A stretch of 64,000 nucleotides of DNA, taken from Tubiluchus corallicola. Its lineage: Eukaryota; Priapulida; Priapulimorpha; Priapulimorphida; Tubiluchidae. The stretch spans positions 124,001-188,000 of the forward strand of contig JAQGDQ010000290.1 in the NCBI GenBank assembly GCA_030141605.1. Reading direction: 5' to 3'. Positions 13,977 through 26,559 of this stretch are shown one piece after another (within the stretch, counting starts at the first letter, position 1; the number at the start of each line of letters is the position of its first letter). Made by a program: the position numbers and the translations under genes. The notes beneath the pieces were generated by a model. It did not search any database. It was not told the DNA's origin and saw nothing but the letters and a program-made list of their open reading frames with translations.

Positions 13977-16054
13977 AGCAACATGTTAACGCTTTCGTGG
14001 TTAAGTTACTTCAAATGCTTCTGCCTGAAAACCTTAATATAGCTGCCTTAGGAACTAATGATCTGTTGAAGTTGTTATTATTCGGAAAAGATGAATTTAA
14101 CTATGCTGCTAACTGTAAAATATTCCAATGCATACATGACTTTATATTACGTACTAAACGCTTCCACTAGTTTCTATCTGATATGAAATGCATCAGTCTT
14201 AAATATTCGTACATTAATATTTTCTAACCGTCATTTTCTACTAATGTCTAATGTAATCTTGTAGTAAAACTTGTCAGCTTGTGTAGTTATAGTCTATTCT
14301 TACTGTAAATGTTTTTGTAAATAGTGTATAAAGTCTGTTGTGGTGAGGATCCTAAATCATGTTGTTCAAACTGTCTGATCCAATCCTATAATAAATTTTG
14401 TTTAAACTAAGTTACTTCAACTGTTTCATGAAATATGATTGTAACTTGACCAACATACGAATTGACTGTAACAGCACAGAATGCCACGGATGACGGGATC
14501 TTTATGTAGTAATGATCATGCCAAACATTACGTTTCATTTCATCACATTAATTCAATAAACGTTGTATCATAGTAAAAAAAAATCAGATCACGTTTAATC
14601 ATTTTAGCTTCGTCACACAAAACATCATGCAGTTTTCTTTACATGCTTCGTTTATAGAATCATATCAAGCAACACTTAACACTATCTCAATTCAGCTACT
14701 GACCTTAAAGGACTGTAGTTAACTCCCATTTGATCATTTCAGTCGAAAAACGGCCGATCCATTTCGACCCAAATGAGATCATATCGAATACTGGTCCACA
14801 TTTAGTCATTTCATTTTACAAAGTATCAGTCTGGCAATTTCCACTTTCTTAACTGTTCTTAAAAACTATAATTCTTAGATCAATAAATACAAAGAATTGC
14901 CTTTAACTGATACATCGCTTACCACTTGAAATGTGAGAATAGATAATGTGATAGACAGATAGTGACTACAACAACAAGAACAACATCAAGATGAGTAGCG
15001 ATGTGGGTCGAGTCCCAGGACAAAAAAACTATGTGGGACTAAAGCAGTGAAAAATAATAAAAGCGACCGTCCTTGTCCGAAGACGTTAAGTTGGTGATGG
15101 TTTAACATTACAGTTTTTCTTTCAGAAATTGCCATCGAATCCATAGCTGAAGGAAAATGATTTGCAATCAAGATTCAAGACTCAAAATTCCACGAGTAGA
15201 ACGTTTTTAAATCCAACAGCAGTTACCGTTTTGACACAAATCAGATTAATTTAGTTTTATAAATTCAATAATTTCATAATTTGATATATCAACATCGTAA
15301 ACCACTTTTAAAATTAACATTTTTCGTAAGCCAGGTAGCTTTTTGAAAGTTTAACTGCCGTCTGAGAAAATTTAATGTGAGTGCTCAAAGTCAAAACTAA
15401 ACTAAACTGGCAAAGACTACATGCGAATCATCATGTATTGCCTTCAAAATGACTTTAGTAATATTAATGCACAATTTAACAAAAGTTTACATAAAGCATT
15501 TTTGTTGCTGAATTCGATGAGTCATCCTGTAACTAGATGAGTCGTGCATGTTTGAATGGGAGAAGATAAAGATTTTCTCAATTTCGTTTAAATTTATAGC
15601 TTGTAGCCAGCGGTAGATAACAATGCATTCGCTTCACACCTGGATAGGGAAAATATGGAGCTTCCAGAAGCCTCGTGAAAAATGCGTATATTATCGTTAC
15701 TGTCTTAGTCAGCCTTCAGTCCCTTCCTGGAGATAAACAAAAAATTCCGTCGCAATATGAATTCCAGCACCAAAATACGAGCGATGCAACGTTTAACAAT
15801 ACCCAGTTTTGTACTGAATTAAGATTGTGCCAATCCTTATTTGAATCCTTATTCTAATACTAATTCTAAGTATTCTGATAAATTACTGATAGAAACGTAA
15901 GTGTATCTCATACGAATGTCATTCCTTTCTTACACAAGTACGAATTATAGTGTCCTCTTCCTCACTCCGCAGAATCAACAGGCATTATTAATTCCGTTAA
16001 ATATGGAGAAAATGTGCAAAGCACTAATCATAAAATTCTTTTTAAATTTCTCTT
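13977..16054. other. Intergenic stretch
   Basis: No gene recognised. GTGGGTCGAGTCCCAGG near 15003 resembles a tRNA B-box, but no A-box accompanies it. Confidence 0.45.
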
Positions 16055-17215
16055 TTAATCATCTTTTTGCAGCTTTAGCTCAATGCCTCTTCTTTTTCTC
16101 AACGCCATTGCTTCTTTTACGTAATAACTTGCTTCTCTTAAATCGTCATCTTCTTCAGACTTAATGACATCTCCAATTAAAATTTTGTTGTTGGGCAATA
16201 GGTCCCTCATTACTTCACATTTCAATAAGTGCTCTGTAGTATCATCCTCTCTTTTACACAGAGGACATTTCAAATCTTCGTTGAAAGAACTTTTCTGGAT
16301 ACATTTAACCATCACCATATTCAGTTTCACTTCAAATACCTCTCTCAGTTCTTCTAACTTTATTACATTAACATACTTTTTGACTCTTTTTGTTGGTATG
16401 TGTTCTTGCACTCTTTGTTTAATACGTTCACGTGTTTAATACGATACGTGTTTAATACGTTCACGTGTTTAATACGATTCACGTGTTTAATACATTCACG
16501 TGTTTAATACGTTCACGTGTTTAATACATTGACGTACTTAATACATTCACGTGCTTAATACGTTGACGTGTTAAACACATTCACGTGTTTAATACATTCA
16601 CGTGTTTAACACGATTCACGTGTTTAATACATTCACGTGTTTAACACGATTCACGTGTTTAATACGATTCACGTGTTTAATACGATTCACGTGTTTAATA
16701 CGATACGTGTTTAATACGTTCACGTGTTTAATACGATACGTGTTTAATACGTTCACGTGTTTAATACGTTCACGTGTTTAATACGATACGTGTTTAATAC
16801 GTTCACGTGTTTAATACGTTCACGTGTTTAATACGATTCACGTGTTTAATACATTCACGTGTTTAATACATTCACGTGCTTAATACGTTGACGTGTTTAA
16901 CACATTCACGTGTTTAACACGATTCACGTGTTTAACACGATTCACGTGTTTAACACGATTCACGTGTTTAATACGATTCACGTGTTTAATACGTTGACGT
17001 GTTTAATACATTCACGTGTTTAATACATTGACGTTTTAATACGTTCACATGTTTAATACATTCACGTGTTTAACACATTCACGTGTTTAATACGATTCAC
17101 GTGCTTAATACGTTCACGTGTTTAATACATTGACGTACTTAATACATTCACGTGTTTAATACGTTCACGTATTTTATTTTTCACCAACTTCTTCAACACT
17201 GATTTTTTTAAATTC
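16055..17215 (-). pseudogene. LINE reverse transcriptase C-terminal fragment, split by a minisatellite
   Basis: The minus-strand frame ending near 16055 carries a Cys-rich knuckle, CPLCKREDDTTEHLLKCE, typical of the zinc-binding C-terminus of non-LTR retrotransposon reverse transcriptases, followed by an acidic/basic tail. Before it the frame reads IKQRVQEHIPTKRVKKYVN. On the far side of a tandem array (16424-17170) the frame resumes as KKLVKNKIRER, so the protein context continues across the array. There is no start or catalytic domain; it is a dead 3' fragment. Confidence 0.75.
16424..17170. repeat. 17-18 bp minisatellite rich in CACGTG, about 40 copies
   Basis: Units CACGTGTTTAATACGTT and variants with ACGATT, ACATT or ACGATA. 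Most copies carry the palindromic E-box CACGTG. The unit matches the reverse complement of the flanking LINE codons for RERIK, so the array grew inside the LINE. Confidence 0.95.
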
Positions 17216-19074
17216 ATTTTACTTCTTCACATTCAACTGAAATGCCGTAGTTTTCAACTATTTCTGATTTCTCCTGTCCAACTCATACGAATCTGTTTCT
17301 CCCACATCACCATCATCACCTCTCTAGCTTCATCATCATCGTCATCATCATCATCATCACCACCATCATCATCATCATCATCATCATCATCGTCACATCT
17401 CTAGCTTCTCTTTTCCTCTGAATTAACTAACTTATGATACAACGTTAATTTTCTATCTCAACTGTATCATTTTCTGTATAATTTTATGATACAACAACAA
17501 CAGTCTCCCTCTTTTACTTCTTCCTGTCTTTCAATTCTTTTCGATTTCAATTTTATTCCAGACATAGAGCGTCGATAAAGAGAATTACACACAGCAAATG
17601 ATAAAAGATAAATGAGAGTTAATAGATAAACTAATTAATAAATTATTAAATTAGGAATTATGTACATAGATGAAGCATAACACGCAGGCCTGCACATGTA
17701 AATACATCTAAGAGAGTTCTGATATACAACTATACTTTCTTCTTACAAGGTCTCCTTGTTTGGTGCTTGTCTTCATTACAAATGCATTGTCCTCACGATA
17801 GCTAAGCATTTTAATTACCATGTCTTACGATGTATAAAGCATTATTATGCATGTCATACATGAATTAGTCAGCTACCAACGTACTATGATTGATCGACTT
17901 ACGCCATGTTTTTTACAATCGAAAATCACTACCTCAAAAACGGACAAGTCTTGAATTTTGCTTTTGTCATTTGTGTAATGATTCACGGTCATTCATATAT
18001 CATTCAATGGATACGCGTTTCAAGGATAAATAACTTATTGAAGCGAGCGATAATGTTCCTTCTTAATGTTTCAAACGACTTAGCAAAGTAACTTATATTC
18101 GTACCAATCAAATTTTTTTATATTTTAGGCTTTGAAGCACCAGAAAACACTCTTCATAAACAAAATTAAAAAAATTCATCTTGAATTATTGCATCACTTA
18201 CATGCTGTCTTATTGCATACAGAGCTTGCGTAACTTGTATAACTTTAAACTTAAACTCCCGCGATGATTGTCAGGCGTAGCCATTTTAACGGCATCATTT
18301 GAAACAAGTTTAGATGACATTACATAAAATTTGAAAAGAAATGATCAGGCCCATTCACAGCACACGCTTCCCTAACTAAGCAAAACTTTAAGCTGCTTTA
18401 TACTGTCAACAATATCAATAATGTGTTTTTTGATTAATCAGTGGTGCACACTGAGATGAGTGGGGCAACGCAGTACCGTTTTCCCTGTGCTGCAAACATT
18501 TTAAATTATTAAGAATTTTCATTTTCAATTATACGTCTTTCAAACAGGTAAGCGTAACGCAAAGTAATATAATTTTGTATGAAAACTTTATTGGGATTTT
18601 CTTTGAAATTATCTTTTCTTCCCCTTTAAATATCAGGCTGGCGCACACACATTTTTGAAACAGCTGATAATGATCTTTCTGGATATTTCATATCAGCCTG
18701 ATAAAACAATTTGTTTCTAGTGATGAAGCCATTTAATACTTTAGGCTAGTGAAGTCGTATAAGCAGAGAACGGAATCATTTTTTCCATGTTATCCATGAT
18801 ACACATCCGGTTACTTGTTACTTGAAAAACGACTTATTAGCAGTTTCTTGTATGTAGAACATAAAAGCATAAATAGCTAAAATTTACTGCAATAACATAA
18901 GGCGCCTTGGTCATAATTTGAATCTCTCCTCACTATAGACGTACAACACTAATATTTTGTCCTTGAAGTCGACGCCATAAACTGACGATTGATTCCAAAT
19001 TGCATTTTCACTGTAAGAAATTTCTAAAACTTAATTATTTATTAGTCTAAATTATCGACTAAATATGATCTTGA
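17216..19074. other. Non-coding stretch with a CAT microsatellite
   Basis: An imperfect (CAT)n run lies at about 17306-17394; the rest is AT-rich without recognised genes or filament exons. Confidence 0.5.
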
Positions 19075-20335
19075 TACAAGGCTTGTTAACACTACTTTTT
19101 GTAATAGTGTTGTGATAACTATTTTTAATACTACTTATGTAATATTGTCGTGATAACTATTTTTAATACTACTTATGTAATAGTGTTGTGATAATTATTT
19201 TTAATACTACTTATGTAATATTGTCGTGGTAACTATTTTTACTACTACTTATGTAATAGTGTTGTGATAACTATTTTTAATACTACTTTGTAATATTGTC
19301 GTGATAACTATTTTTAATACTACTTATGTAATAGTGTTGTGATAACTATTTTTAATACTACTTATGTAATATTGTCGTGGTAACTATTTTTAATACTACT
19401 TATGTAATAGTGTTGTGATAACTATTTTTAATACTACTTTTTGTAATATTGTTGTGATAACTATTTTTAATACTACTTATGTAATAGTGTTGTGATAACT
19501 ATTTTTAATACTACTTATGTAATAGTGTTGTGATAACTATTTTTAATACTACTAGTAATAGTGTTGTGATAACTATTTTTAATACTACTTATGTAATAGT
19601 GTTGTGATAACTATTTTTAATACTACTTATGCAATAGTGTTGTGATAACTATTTTTAATACTGCTTATGTAATATTGTTGTGATAACTATTTTTAATACT
19701 ACTTATGTAATAGTGTTGTGATAACTATTTTTAATACTACTTATGTAATATGTTGTGATAACTATTTTTAATACTACTGTAATATGGTGATAACTATTTT
19801 TAATACTACTTATGTAATAGTGTGTGATAACTATTTTTAATACTACTTTGAATATGTTGTGATAACTATTTTTAATACTGCTTATGTAATATTGTTGTGA
19901 TAACTATTTTTAATACTACTTATGTAATAGTGTTGTGATAACTATTTTTAATACTACTTATGTAATATTGTTGTGATAACTATTTTTAATACTACTTGTG
20001 TAATATTGTCGTGATAACTATTTTTAATACTACTTATGTAATAGTGTTGTGATAACTATTTTTAATACTACTTTTTGTAATATTGTTGTGATAACTATTT
20101 TTAATACTACTTATGTAATAGTGTTGTGATAACTATTTTTAATACTACTTATGTAATAGTGTTGTGATAACTATTTTTAATACTACTTTTTGTAATATTG
20201 TTCTGATAACTATTTTTAATACTACTTATGTAATAGTGTTGTGATAACTATTTTTAATACTACTTATGTAATAGTGTTGTGATAACTATTTTTAATACTA
20301 CTTTTTGTAATATTGTTCTGACAACTATTTTTAAT
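19075..20335. repeat. 38-bp minisatellite, about 33 copies, in intron 1 of the filament gene
   Basis: Unit such as GTAATAGTGTTGTGATAACT followed by ATTTTTAATACTACTTAT. Alternating variants (TAGTGTTG, TATTGTCG, TATTGTTG, TTTTTGTAAT) recur in higher-order order, pointing to amplification in blocks. The array begins about 175 bases behind the filament exon's splice donor. Confidence 0.95.
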
Positions 20336-20511
20336 ACTTGCACGAATTAATTGTTCTATGTTCTGTACGCTCCACAACATTTCTTTGTAAGGGATTTTGT
20401 CTCTAGTATAGATTTCTTTCACTGTTGATTAAATCTGTCTTATCTGTTTGCTTGTAATTCAGTGTATATAACGGTGATTCAATAAACAAACATACATATT
20501 AGAAAACTTAC

Positions 20512-21413
20512 TTTTTCCTCCATTGTTCTGCTTCCTGCTTCAGTGCGTCTTGTTTCTCTTGTAACTGGTCAATCTTTTTCTTACTCTCGTCAGATAGCAC
20601 CCTGCACTCGTCTATCTCAGTTTGGTACTTCATCTTTAAATGAAGCGAGATGGTCTTGTACTTTTGCTGATACGTCTTCAGTTCAGCCATTAAAGAGATA
20701 TTCTCAGCCTCCAGGTTGCGTACGTGTTCGATGTAGTTGGAGAACCTACTGTTAAGTCCACCCAGCGTCTTCTTCTCATTTACCCTGTCCGACACAAATT
20801 CCTCTTTTCCAAGTTGGGCCTGCAAGTATTCCATTTCTTCGGGTTCTGGCAGTGATCCTGCGGTAGGGTAGATGTGTGTCCTGTTGGCGTAGTTATTGAT
20901 TAGCGATCGAATGGAAACGTCCATAATGTCTTCGGAATTTGAAGAGTTGGCACGGACCCATTCGTCCAATTTCTCATCCATTGGATGGATTGGACTTTCC
21001 CGGCCAACACCAGAATCGGCTGTGTCACTGTGTTTTTCATCAGTAAAAGAGTCTTTTCTGTTTGATCCCATTTCGTTTTTACCATCTTCACTGATCTTTG
21101 ACTTCCTTTTATTGCTGAAGTCGAGCTGCTTCTTTGCGGCTGCTAAATCGACTTTGTGGTACTTTCTCTCTGGGCTGGTGTCCGGTGTGCTGTTGAGACT
21201 CGATTTGCCACTGCTCCGTCCCCAAACATGCTTTCCTTGCTCTCGTTCAGGACTCCGACTTAGCACCCCATTCGTTTCCGGCACCGGGCGATTTCTGCTC
21301 TTCCATATTATTCTATCCTTTTCCGTAACTTTGTCCTCTTTTGGAGCAGACGCTTTATTTTTGTTACCCCATTTCAAGATTCTTGGTTTGTTCTGACTTG
21401 CAGTGCTCATCAT
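20512..21413 (-). CDS. Intermediate filament protein, first coding exon (partial gene)
   Basis: 300 codons plus two bases, ending at a strong donor (GTAAGT at 20511-20506). The head is long, about 212 residues, basic and rich in Ser, Lys and Arg, with proline-directed sites (RSPER near 54, STPDTSPER near 75-83). From about 213 the sequence NEKKTLGGLNSRFSNYIEHV begins the conserved coil 1A of intermediate filaments. A linker and the start of coil 1B follow (about 256-301), with heptad-like charged residues. An in-frame TGA ten codons upstream supports the ATG pair at 21413-21408 as start. Only about a third of the usual protein is present; the rest of the rod and the tail must lie further left on this strand. 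I found no matching exon down to base 1, so intron 1 would exceed 20 kb or the gene is broken. Whether it is a lamin derivative or a cytoplasmic filament cannot be told without the tail. Confidence 0.88.
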
Positions 21414-22439
21414 AGTTGAAGCGGAACAGTTGGAGCCCTTTCAGAGCATCAATGGGTTATCGGTACCTGTGAACAAAAATATGGAGTCACAGTTTGAGTT
21501 AATGATAGAATCAAAAATGTTGTTGAACATTAAAAATAACGCTTATCAGAATGTGTTGAAGGAATTAAGGAGTTTTTCAAATAGATTCTCATAAAGATTC
21601 TAATTTCATTTGATGTTTTAACGCTAACACAAATTCTTTGCAGACTCTTATCTTATGCCTTTTAGGCTCTATTAGTCAGACCTTTTAACGAACAATTAAA
21701 AAGCTCCTTTGGTGTAGCACGCGATACCTAATTGCCTAACAAACCTCAGGACGTCCAATCAAGTTAGTGTATGGGTCACAGTAAGCGTAATTAACCGCTT
21801 TTTAAATGCGACCTCTCTCTATCTTTTTCTTTGACAGGGTCAAAATACCATAAGTCGTTTTTGGAAACTGTCTGAATTAAACAACTTTTATACCCAAAAA
21901 ACGCTAATCACTGACCTTCATCTGACTCGCTTATAAAGCCGCGCGTTTCTCAAAATTGTAAAACGCATTTCATTAACAAAGACGCGGCCAGAAAGAAATT
22001 CTGGCGAAGATTTCCTGACATGTAGCGTTAAAAAACGATAAACGTTGTAGCTTCTGTTACGTGAATAGCTTAACACTCATCAATCTTTTGCTGTCTTCGA
22101 AATTGAAAGTATGTGTGTCTGCAGGAAAATTAATTGGTTTTTTTGTCGAAAGTTGAACCGAAGCTATCATTACAACTCATTCCTGAGTGTTTTGTCGTGT
22201 AGAAGTCAAGATCAGGATATCTAATTATGATGCAGTGCATGCTCAAGCATGCCGAACGATCTGTTTTATAGCAGCCAGAAGACCTTCAAATCGTAACAAT
22301 TAGCATTGCAATTTGTAGTTGTGATTTAGTGCCTGATATTGATAAAATTAACATTTGTCACGCAAGTGGGACATCTTAAAGAATTTTACGTTGTATTTCT
22401 TTGAATTTCATGGTTTGCATATCTTAGGTAAAAGCACAA
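21414..22439. other. Upstream region of the filament gene
   Basis: Presumed promoter and 5' UTR. No TATA box could be placed with confidence. Nothing else recognised. Confidence 0.4.
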
Positions 22440-22740
22440 ACTGGTGCGCGGTAAAAATGGCACAGCTAAAAACGGCACAGAAAAAAATGGCACCGTAAAA
22501 ATGGCGCAAATGGAAAAGTAGGTAAAATTGTAAAATGTCACAGGAAAAATAATACAAGAAAGTGCCATTTTCACCTACTTTTCTCTTTTGTGCCATTTTT
22601 TCTTTTGTCAAATTTTTCTGTACCGTTTTTACTTGTGTCATTTTACCAGTTTTTTCATTTGTGCCATTTTCTCTTATGCCGTGCCATGTTTTCTTGCGCT
22701 ATTTTTACCCGTGACATTTTTACCTACATTCGCCACTTAT
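22440..22740. repeat. Diverged inverted repeat built from AAAATGGCAC units
   Basis: The left half (22446-22510) repeats AAAATGGCAC-like words; the right half (22560-22720) repeats GTGCCATTTT-like words. The axis is near 22535. Confidence 0.75.
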
Positions 22741-23529
22741 ATAAGCACATGAAGCATGGATCGAAAAGATTTGCTTTTCGTCGTTTTTTGGTCTCGTGCC
22801 TGGCATCCAGGAGTTCGGCAGTTGTACGAGGCGCTGGCGTGGCCATATTTACGTGTTTACATTCAAAACTTCCGCGCAACTTTATATCTTTGAATGGCAG
22901 CTGAATGAATTAACTTTCCACGTGTAATGACTCTTTCCGTTGCTTTGGGTGATCATGCGCCCGAATTTTAATGGTTACAACATAGTAGAACATAGGTTAC
23001 AAGGTGAGTGGCAAGTTGAGCAACACTAAAACTTATCAGTACCTGGATGGGTTCCCAACTTCCCAATGAACTATCTACGCAGGCGATCCCACACTTATTA
23101 AGGTAGGTTCATACGAATACGCTTTCTACACGTTGTTGACTTTGTACACTTTGTTAGTCGTAAGGTTCATTAGAGCGAGCAGTGATTTTGTGGGCGTGTT
23201 GAAAGATGAATGTGGGTAAAACAATGAAGTCTGACAAAAATGAATCATTTAATCGAGCGCATTGATATAAAAACACGTGACGAAAGGGAAAATTACGCAT
23301 GACAAAAAGCTTGTCAAATCGCACTACTTCACACTTAAAATTCGCAGCAACAGTCTGTACTCGAACAGCAATTAAGCATTAATTAACTCTATAAATGAAG
23401 GCCAACCTAATTCTAATTATATGGGTGGGTTATAATTACGTTACATAGTTATTTAGTGTACAATTATAATTAAAATTAGAAGTATAGACGTATAAGTATA
23501 GAAGTATAAGTATAATTAAAAATTTTCAG
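22741..23529. other. Intergenic stretch
   Basis: No gene recognised; short AAGTATAG reiterations near 23480-23515. Confidence 0.5.
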
Positions 23530-23995
23530 TCATACTTTAGTCCAGTTTCAAATCAACATAATCATTACACAAGATATTCAGTTGAAAACTATGTAATTCC
23601 TCTTCCAAAAACAAATATAATGAAACAGTCATCAAAATATAATGTTATTAAATTATGGTTATCAATTCCGCGTGAAATGAAAACTTCTAATCTTTATCAA
23701 TTTAAAAAAGCATCAAAAATTTCTTACTACAACGGTATAATTAACTCACAATTTTACTCATCCTGATCTTAAGTTACTAACGAAACTTATTTTGTTCTAA
23801 TGTATGTTATAACTGATGAAAATGTAATGTTAATTGTCAATTGTTCCACTTCTCTGGAGAAGGACACGAAGGCATAATGCTCCTTCCACCTTCTCACAGT
23901 GACTCGTTTATTTTGATTTTATAATGTAATAACAATTTGTGTGTATGTTTATATCTACGATTAGCTGTTGAATAAATTCATAAATCAAATAAAAA
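23530..23995 (+). pseudogene. LINE 3' end fragment with reverse transcriptase C-terminus
   Basis: An open plus-strand frame of 79 codons (23530-23766), without ATG, reads NYVIPLPKTNIMKQSSKYN, IKLWLSIPREMK and LYQFKKASK. This is the pattern found at the extreme C-terminus of many non-LTR reverse transcriptases (IPLPKT, KLWNSIP, FKK). An AT-rich 3' segment with AATAAA-like sequence ends near 23995. Confidence 0.6.
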
Positions 23996-24984
23996 AGTAT
24001 ATATAATTACTTATGGTGATATTAGTAATAGAAGTAATATTAGCTTAGTTCAGTAATGTGCATATTTTATTTCTGTAATGAAATGTGTTACTTAAAAGTC
24101 TTAGAATGGTATTATATTTCATCAATTTTTCTGCAAATGCAACTTGGAGAAACAAAAAAAGCAACGATAAATGAAACAGGATATTATTAACAGAAATTCT
24201 CAAGATTCGATTTCAATTTGCTACCTGAAAAGTTTCAAATAAATGAAGTTGAAGTAAAAAAATATACTTTACGAAAAATTAATTCATTATTAGATGTGAA
24301 ATCAAATTCAACTTACAGTAAAACTGCGATATCTTTTCATTCAAAAATAAGTTCCGCGTTGTTTATGGTGTTGTTTACATCGCACAAGGTATGTTTGTAA
24401 ACAACCTGCTTCTTGGCTGCAGCGGCAGGTAAGTGATGGTCCTCAGCACAGGTGAGTGCAGACTGCTGCTGCTGCTGGCGAGATGCATGACTCATCTTCA
24501 TAGCTTCTCTCAAAAATTAATGAACCGGTTCAAAACTCAGCAGTGAGAAAGCGCCCACGTAAGTAAGTACTTTATAAGGCAAAATTGTTTGTAAGAAAAA
24601 AGCTAATTAAGTTTTCGAGGGTTTAAGTGAATGTGTCAAAAGTGCAGCAGGAATTGACGAGTCAATGGAAAAAATTATAGAGCGGTTTTTGTAAAACATG
24701 GCGAAGTGCTTATTGAACACAAGAAAATCTTCAAATTCAATGAATATCTTAATGAATAAATTGTAGAATTGACAAGTGAACAGTTAATGCAATAAGAATA
24801 AATATTTATTTGTCTATTTGTGAGAATTGATCCTAGCGGTCTAAACTGTCAAGAATGCGGAATTAGCAGTGATCGGCTTCGTCGTGTTTTTTTCAGCAAG
24901 GTCAACTGGAATGATGACGACAAAATCATAACTACATGTACATGAAAGGCTAGGTGCAGTTTACAGTATTAAGTTGTTGGTAAA
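23996..24984. other. Intergenic stretch
   Basis: No gene recognised. A CTGCTGCTGCTGG run lies near 24465. Confidence 0.5.
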
Positions 24985-25131
24985 GTAATCATGGCCGAGT
25001 GGTACAGCGTGCTTGCTTTCGATCTACAGGTTTCGGGTTCGAATCCCATTCGTTTTGAGATTTTTCGTACCGCGTTCCGAATAAAGCGCTTAATTGAGTA
25101 CCTGGTCATGTATTGCTGGAAGAAAGGCGGC
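24985..25131 (+). mobile_element. tRNA-like SINE head
   Basis: Perfect A-box TGGCCGAGTGG (24992-25002) and B-box GGTTCGAATCC (25036-25046) at tRNA spacing. The acceptor ends do not pair and the T-stem has only three pairs, so it is not a working tRNA. A 60-bp array follows directly. Confidence 0.7.
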
Positions 25132-25714
25132 TGTCCTCTTCGTGTGCCAGGTTAGGAATCTGTCCCTGCCTCTTTGTCCTCTTCGTGTGCCAGGTTACGA
25201 ACGTAGCTGCTGTAACCATCTGTCCCTACCTCTTTGTCTTCTTCGTGTGCCAGGTTAGGAACATAGTTGCCGTAACCATCTGTCCCTGCCTCTTTGTCCT
25301 CTTCGTGTGCCAGGTTAGGAACATAGTTGCCGTAACCATCTGTCCCTGCCTCTTTGTCCTCTTCGTGTGCCAGGTTACGAATATAGTTGCCGTAACCATC
25401 TGTCCCTGCCTCTTTGTCCTCTTCGTGTGCCAGGTTACGAATATAGTTGCCGTAACCATCTGTCCCTGCCTCTTTGTCCTCTTCGTGTGCCAGGTTACGA
25501 ATATAGTTGCCGTAACCATCTGTCCCTGCCTCTTTGTCCTCTTCGTGTGCCAGGTTACGAATATAGTTGCCGTAACCATCTGTCCCTGCCTCTTTGTCCT
25601 CTTCGTGTGCCAGGTTACGAATATAGTTGCTGTAACCATCTGTCCCTACCTCTTTGTCTTCTTCGTGTGCCAGGTTACGAATACAGTTGCTGTAACCATC
25701 TGTCCCTGCCTCGG
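25132..25714. repeat. 60-bp minisatellite, about 9.7 copies, open in several frames
   Basis: Unit TGTCCCTGCCTCTTTGTCCT followed by CTTCGTGTGCCAGGTTACGAATATAGTTGCCGTAACCATC. Because 60 is divisible by three and the unit lacks stops in several frames, frames of 126-228 codons stay open on both strands. The minus-strand one encodes a 20-residue acidic repeat (GTDGYGNYIRNLAHEEDKEA). Copies at the two ends are more diverged, as in ordinary satellites. No domain, signal or splice context supports a gene. Confidence 0.93.
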
Positions 25715-25774
25715 CATAGGACCATTCTGCTTCTTCTTCGTTCATGATCACAGAAATAACGCAAAAGACCATTT

Positions 25775-26400
25775 TAAAGTAAAACTGGACCCAGTCTGAA
25801 ACTGTAGGTCAAAACAATCTACTCTTAAAAATACTGAAAGGAAACTTACTATTTTTCCAAAAATGACTTACGTGAAGGAATTATTACCACACAAACACAA
25901 TTTCACGTTCGCGCCACTAGTTCATCACTGTTACATGCATTTCGCCATTCGTTGTTAGACGGGCATTAGCGCCTGCATTACGGAAATGCATTATACAAAA
26001 ACAGGTAGTGTACCTCTCAGTAACAGATGTGTTAGTTTGTGACGAAGCACGCACGTTTGGCAGCTCATGCGCGAGCACAGCGGTAAATTTGAAATTTGAA
26101 TTTTTATCTTAAAACATGCCTGATTTTAGTACAACAAATTGAATATCTTACAGTAGCACTATACTTCAATGTTCGCTTTCGCAAACACGTGCAACATGCT
26201 AATAGAATATTTTTGCTGTTGAAAATTATGTTAGTTTGTGATGTCATTAATAGTTGGGCTCGCCCGTCGTTAATTAAGATTTTAATCTATTATCTAATTA
26301 ACAGAAACGCTTTTGCAGCATAAATTTTGTTAAAATATATACTTTTTTATCGGACTTGAAAATGGGGTAGTATATGAAAAATAATCCTGTCTTCCTTTAA
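25775..26400. mobile_element. MITE family A copy
   Basis: Ends TTTTAAAGTAAAACTGGA and AATCCTGTCTTCCTTTAA; the interior matches 13386-13976, including CGTGCAACA and GTTGGGCTCGCCCG. Confidence 0.8.
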
Positions 26401-26559
26401 CGCTGATTGTAGTTATTGAACAAAAACAATATTAGGAAATAAAATCATTTGGCTAAAAAAACTACAAAATACAGTGTAAAGTAATTAGTATGCGCAGTAT
26501 AATAAATTTGGACAATCTTACCACAAATTCGTAAAAGTAAAATGTAAAGAAAGTAAAGC

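Noticed and set aside
16424-17170. CRISPR-like array
   Set aside because: No unique spacers; it is a contiguous minisatellite in an animal genome.
24985-25058. tRNA gene
   Set aside because: The A and B boxes are perfect, but the acceptor ends do not pair and the T-stem is incomplete, so it is a SINE head.
25113-25799. Frames of 126-228 codons over the 60-bp array as a repeat-protein gene
   Set aside because: The unit is divisible by three and lacks stops in several frames on both strands, so open frames are expected; no start context, domain or splice sites.
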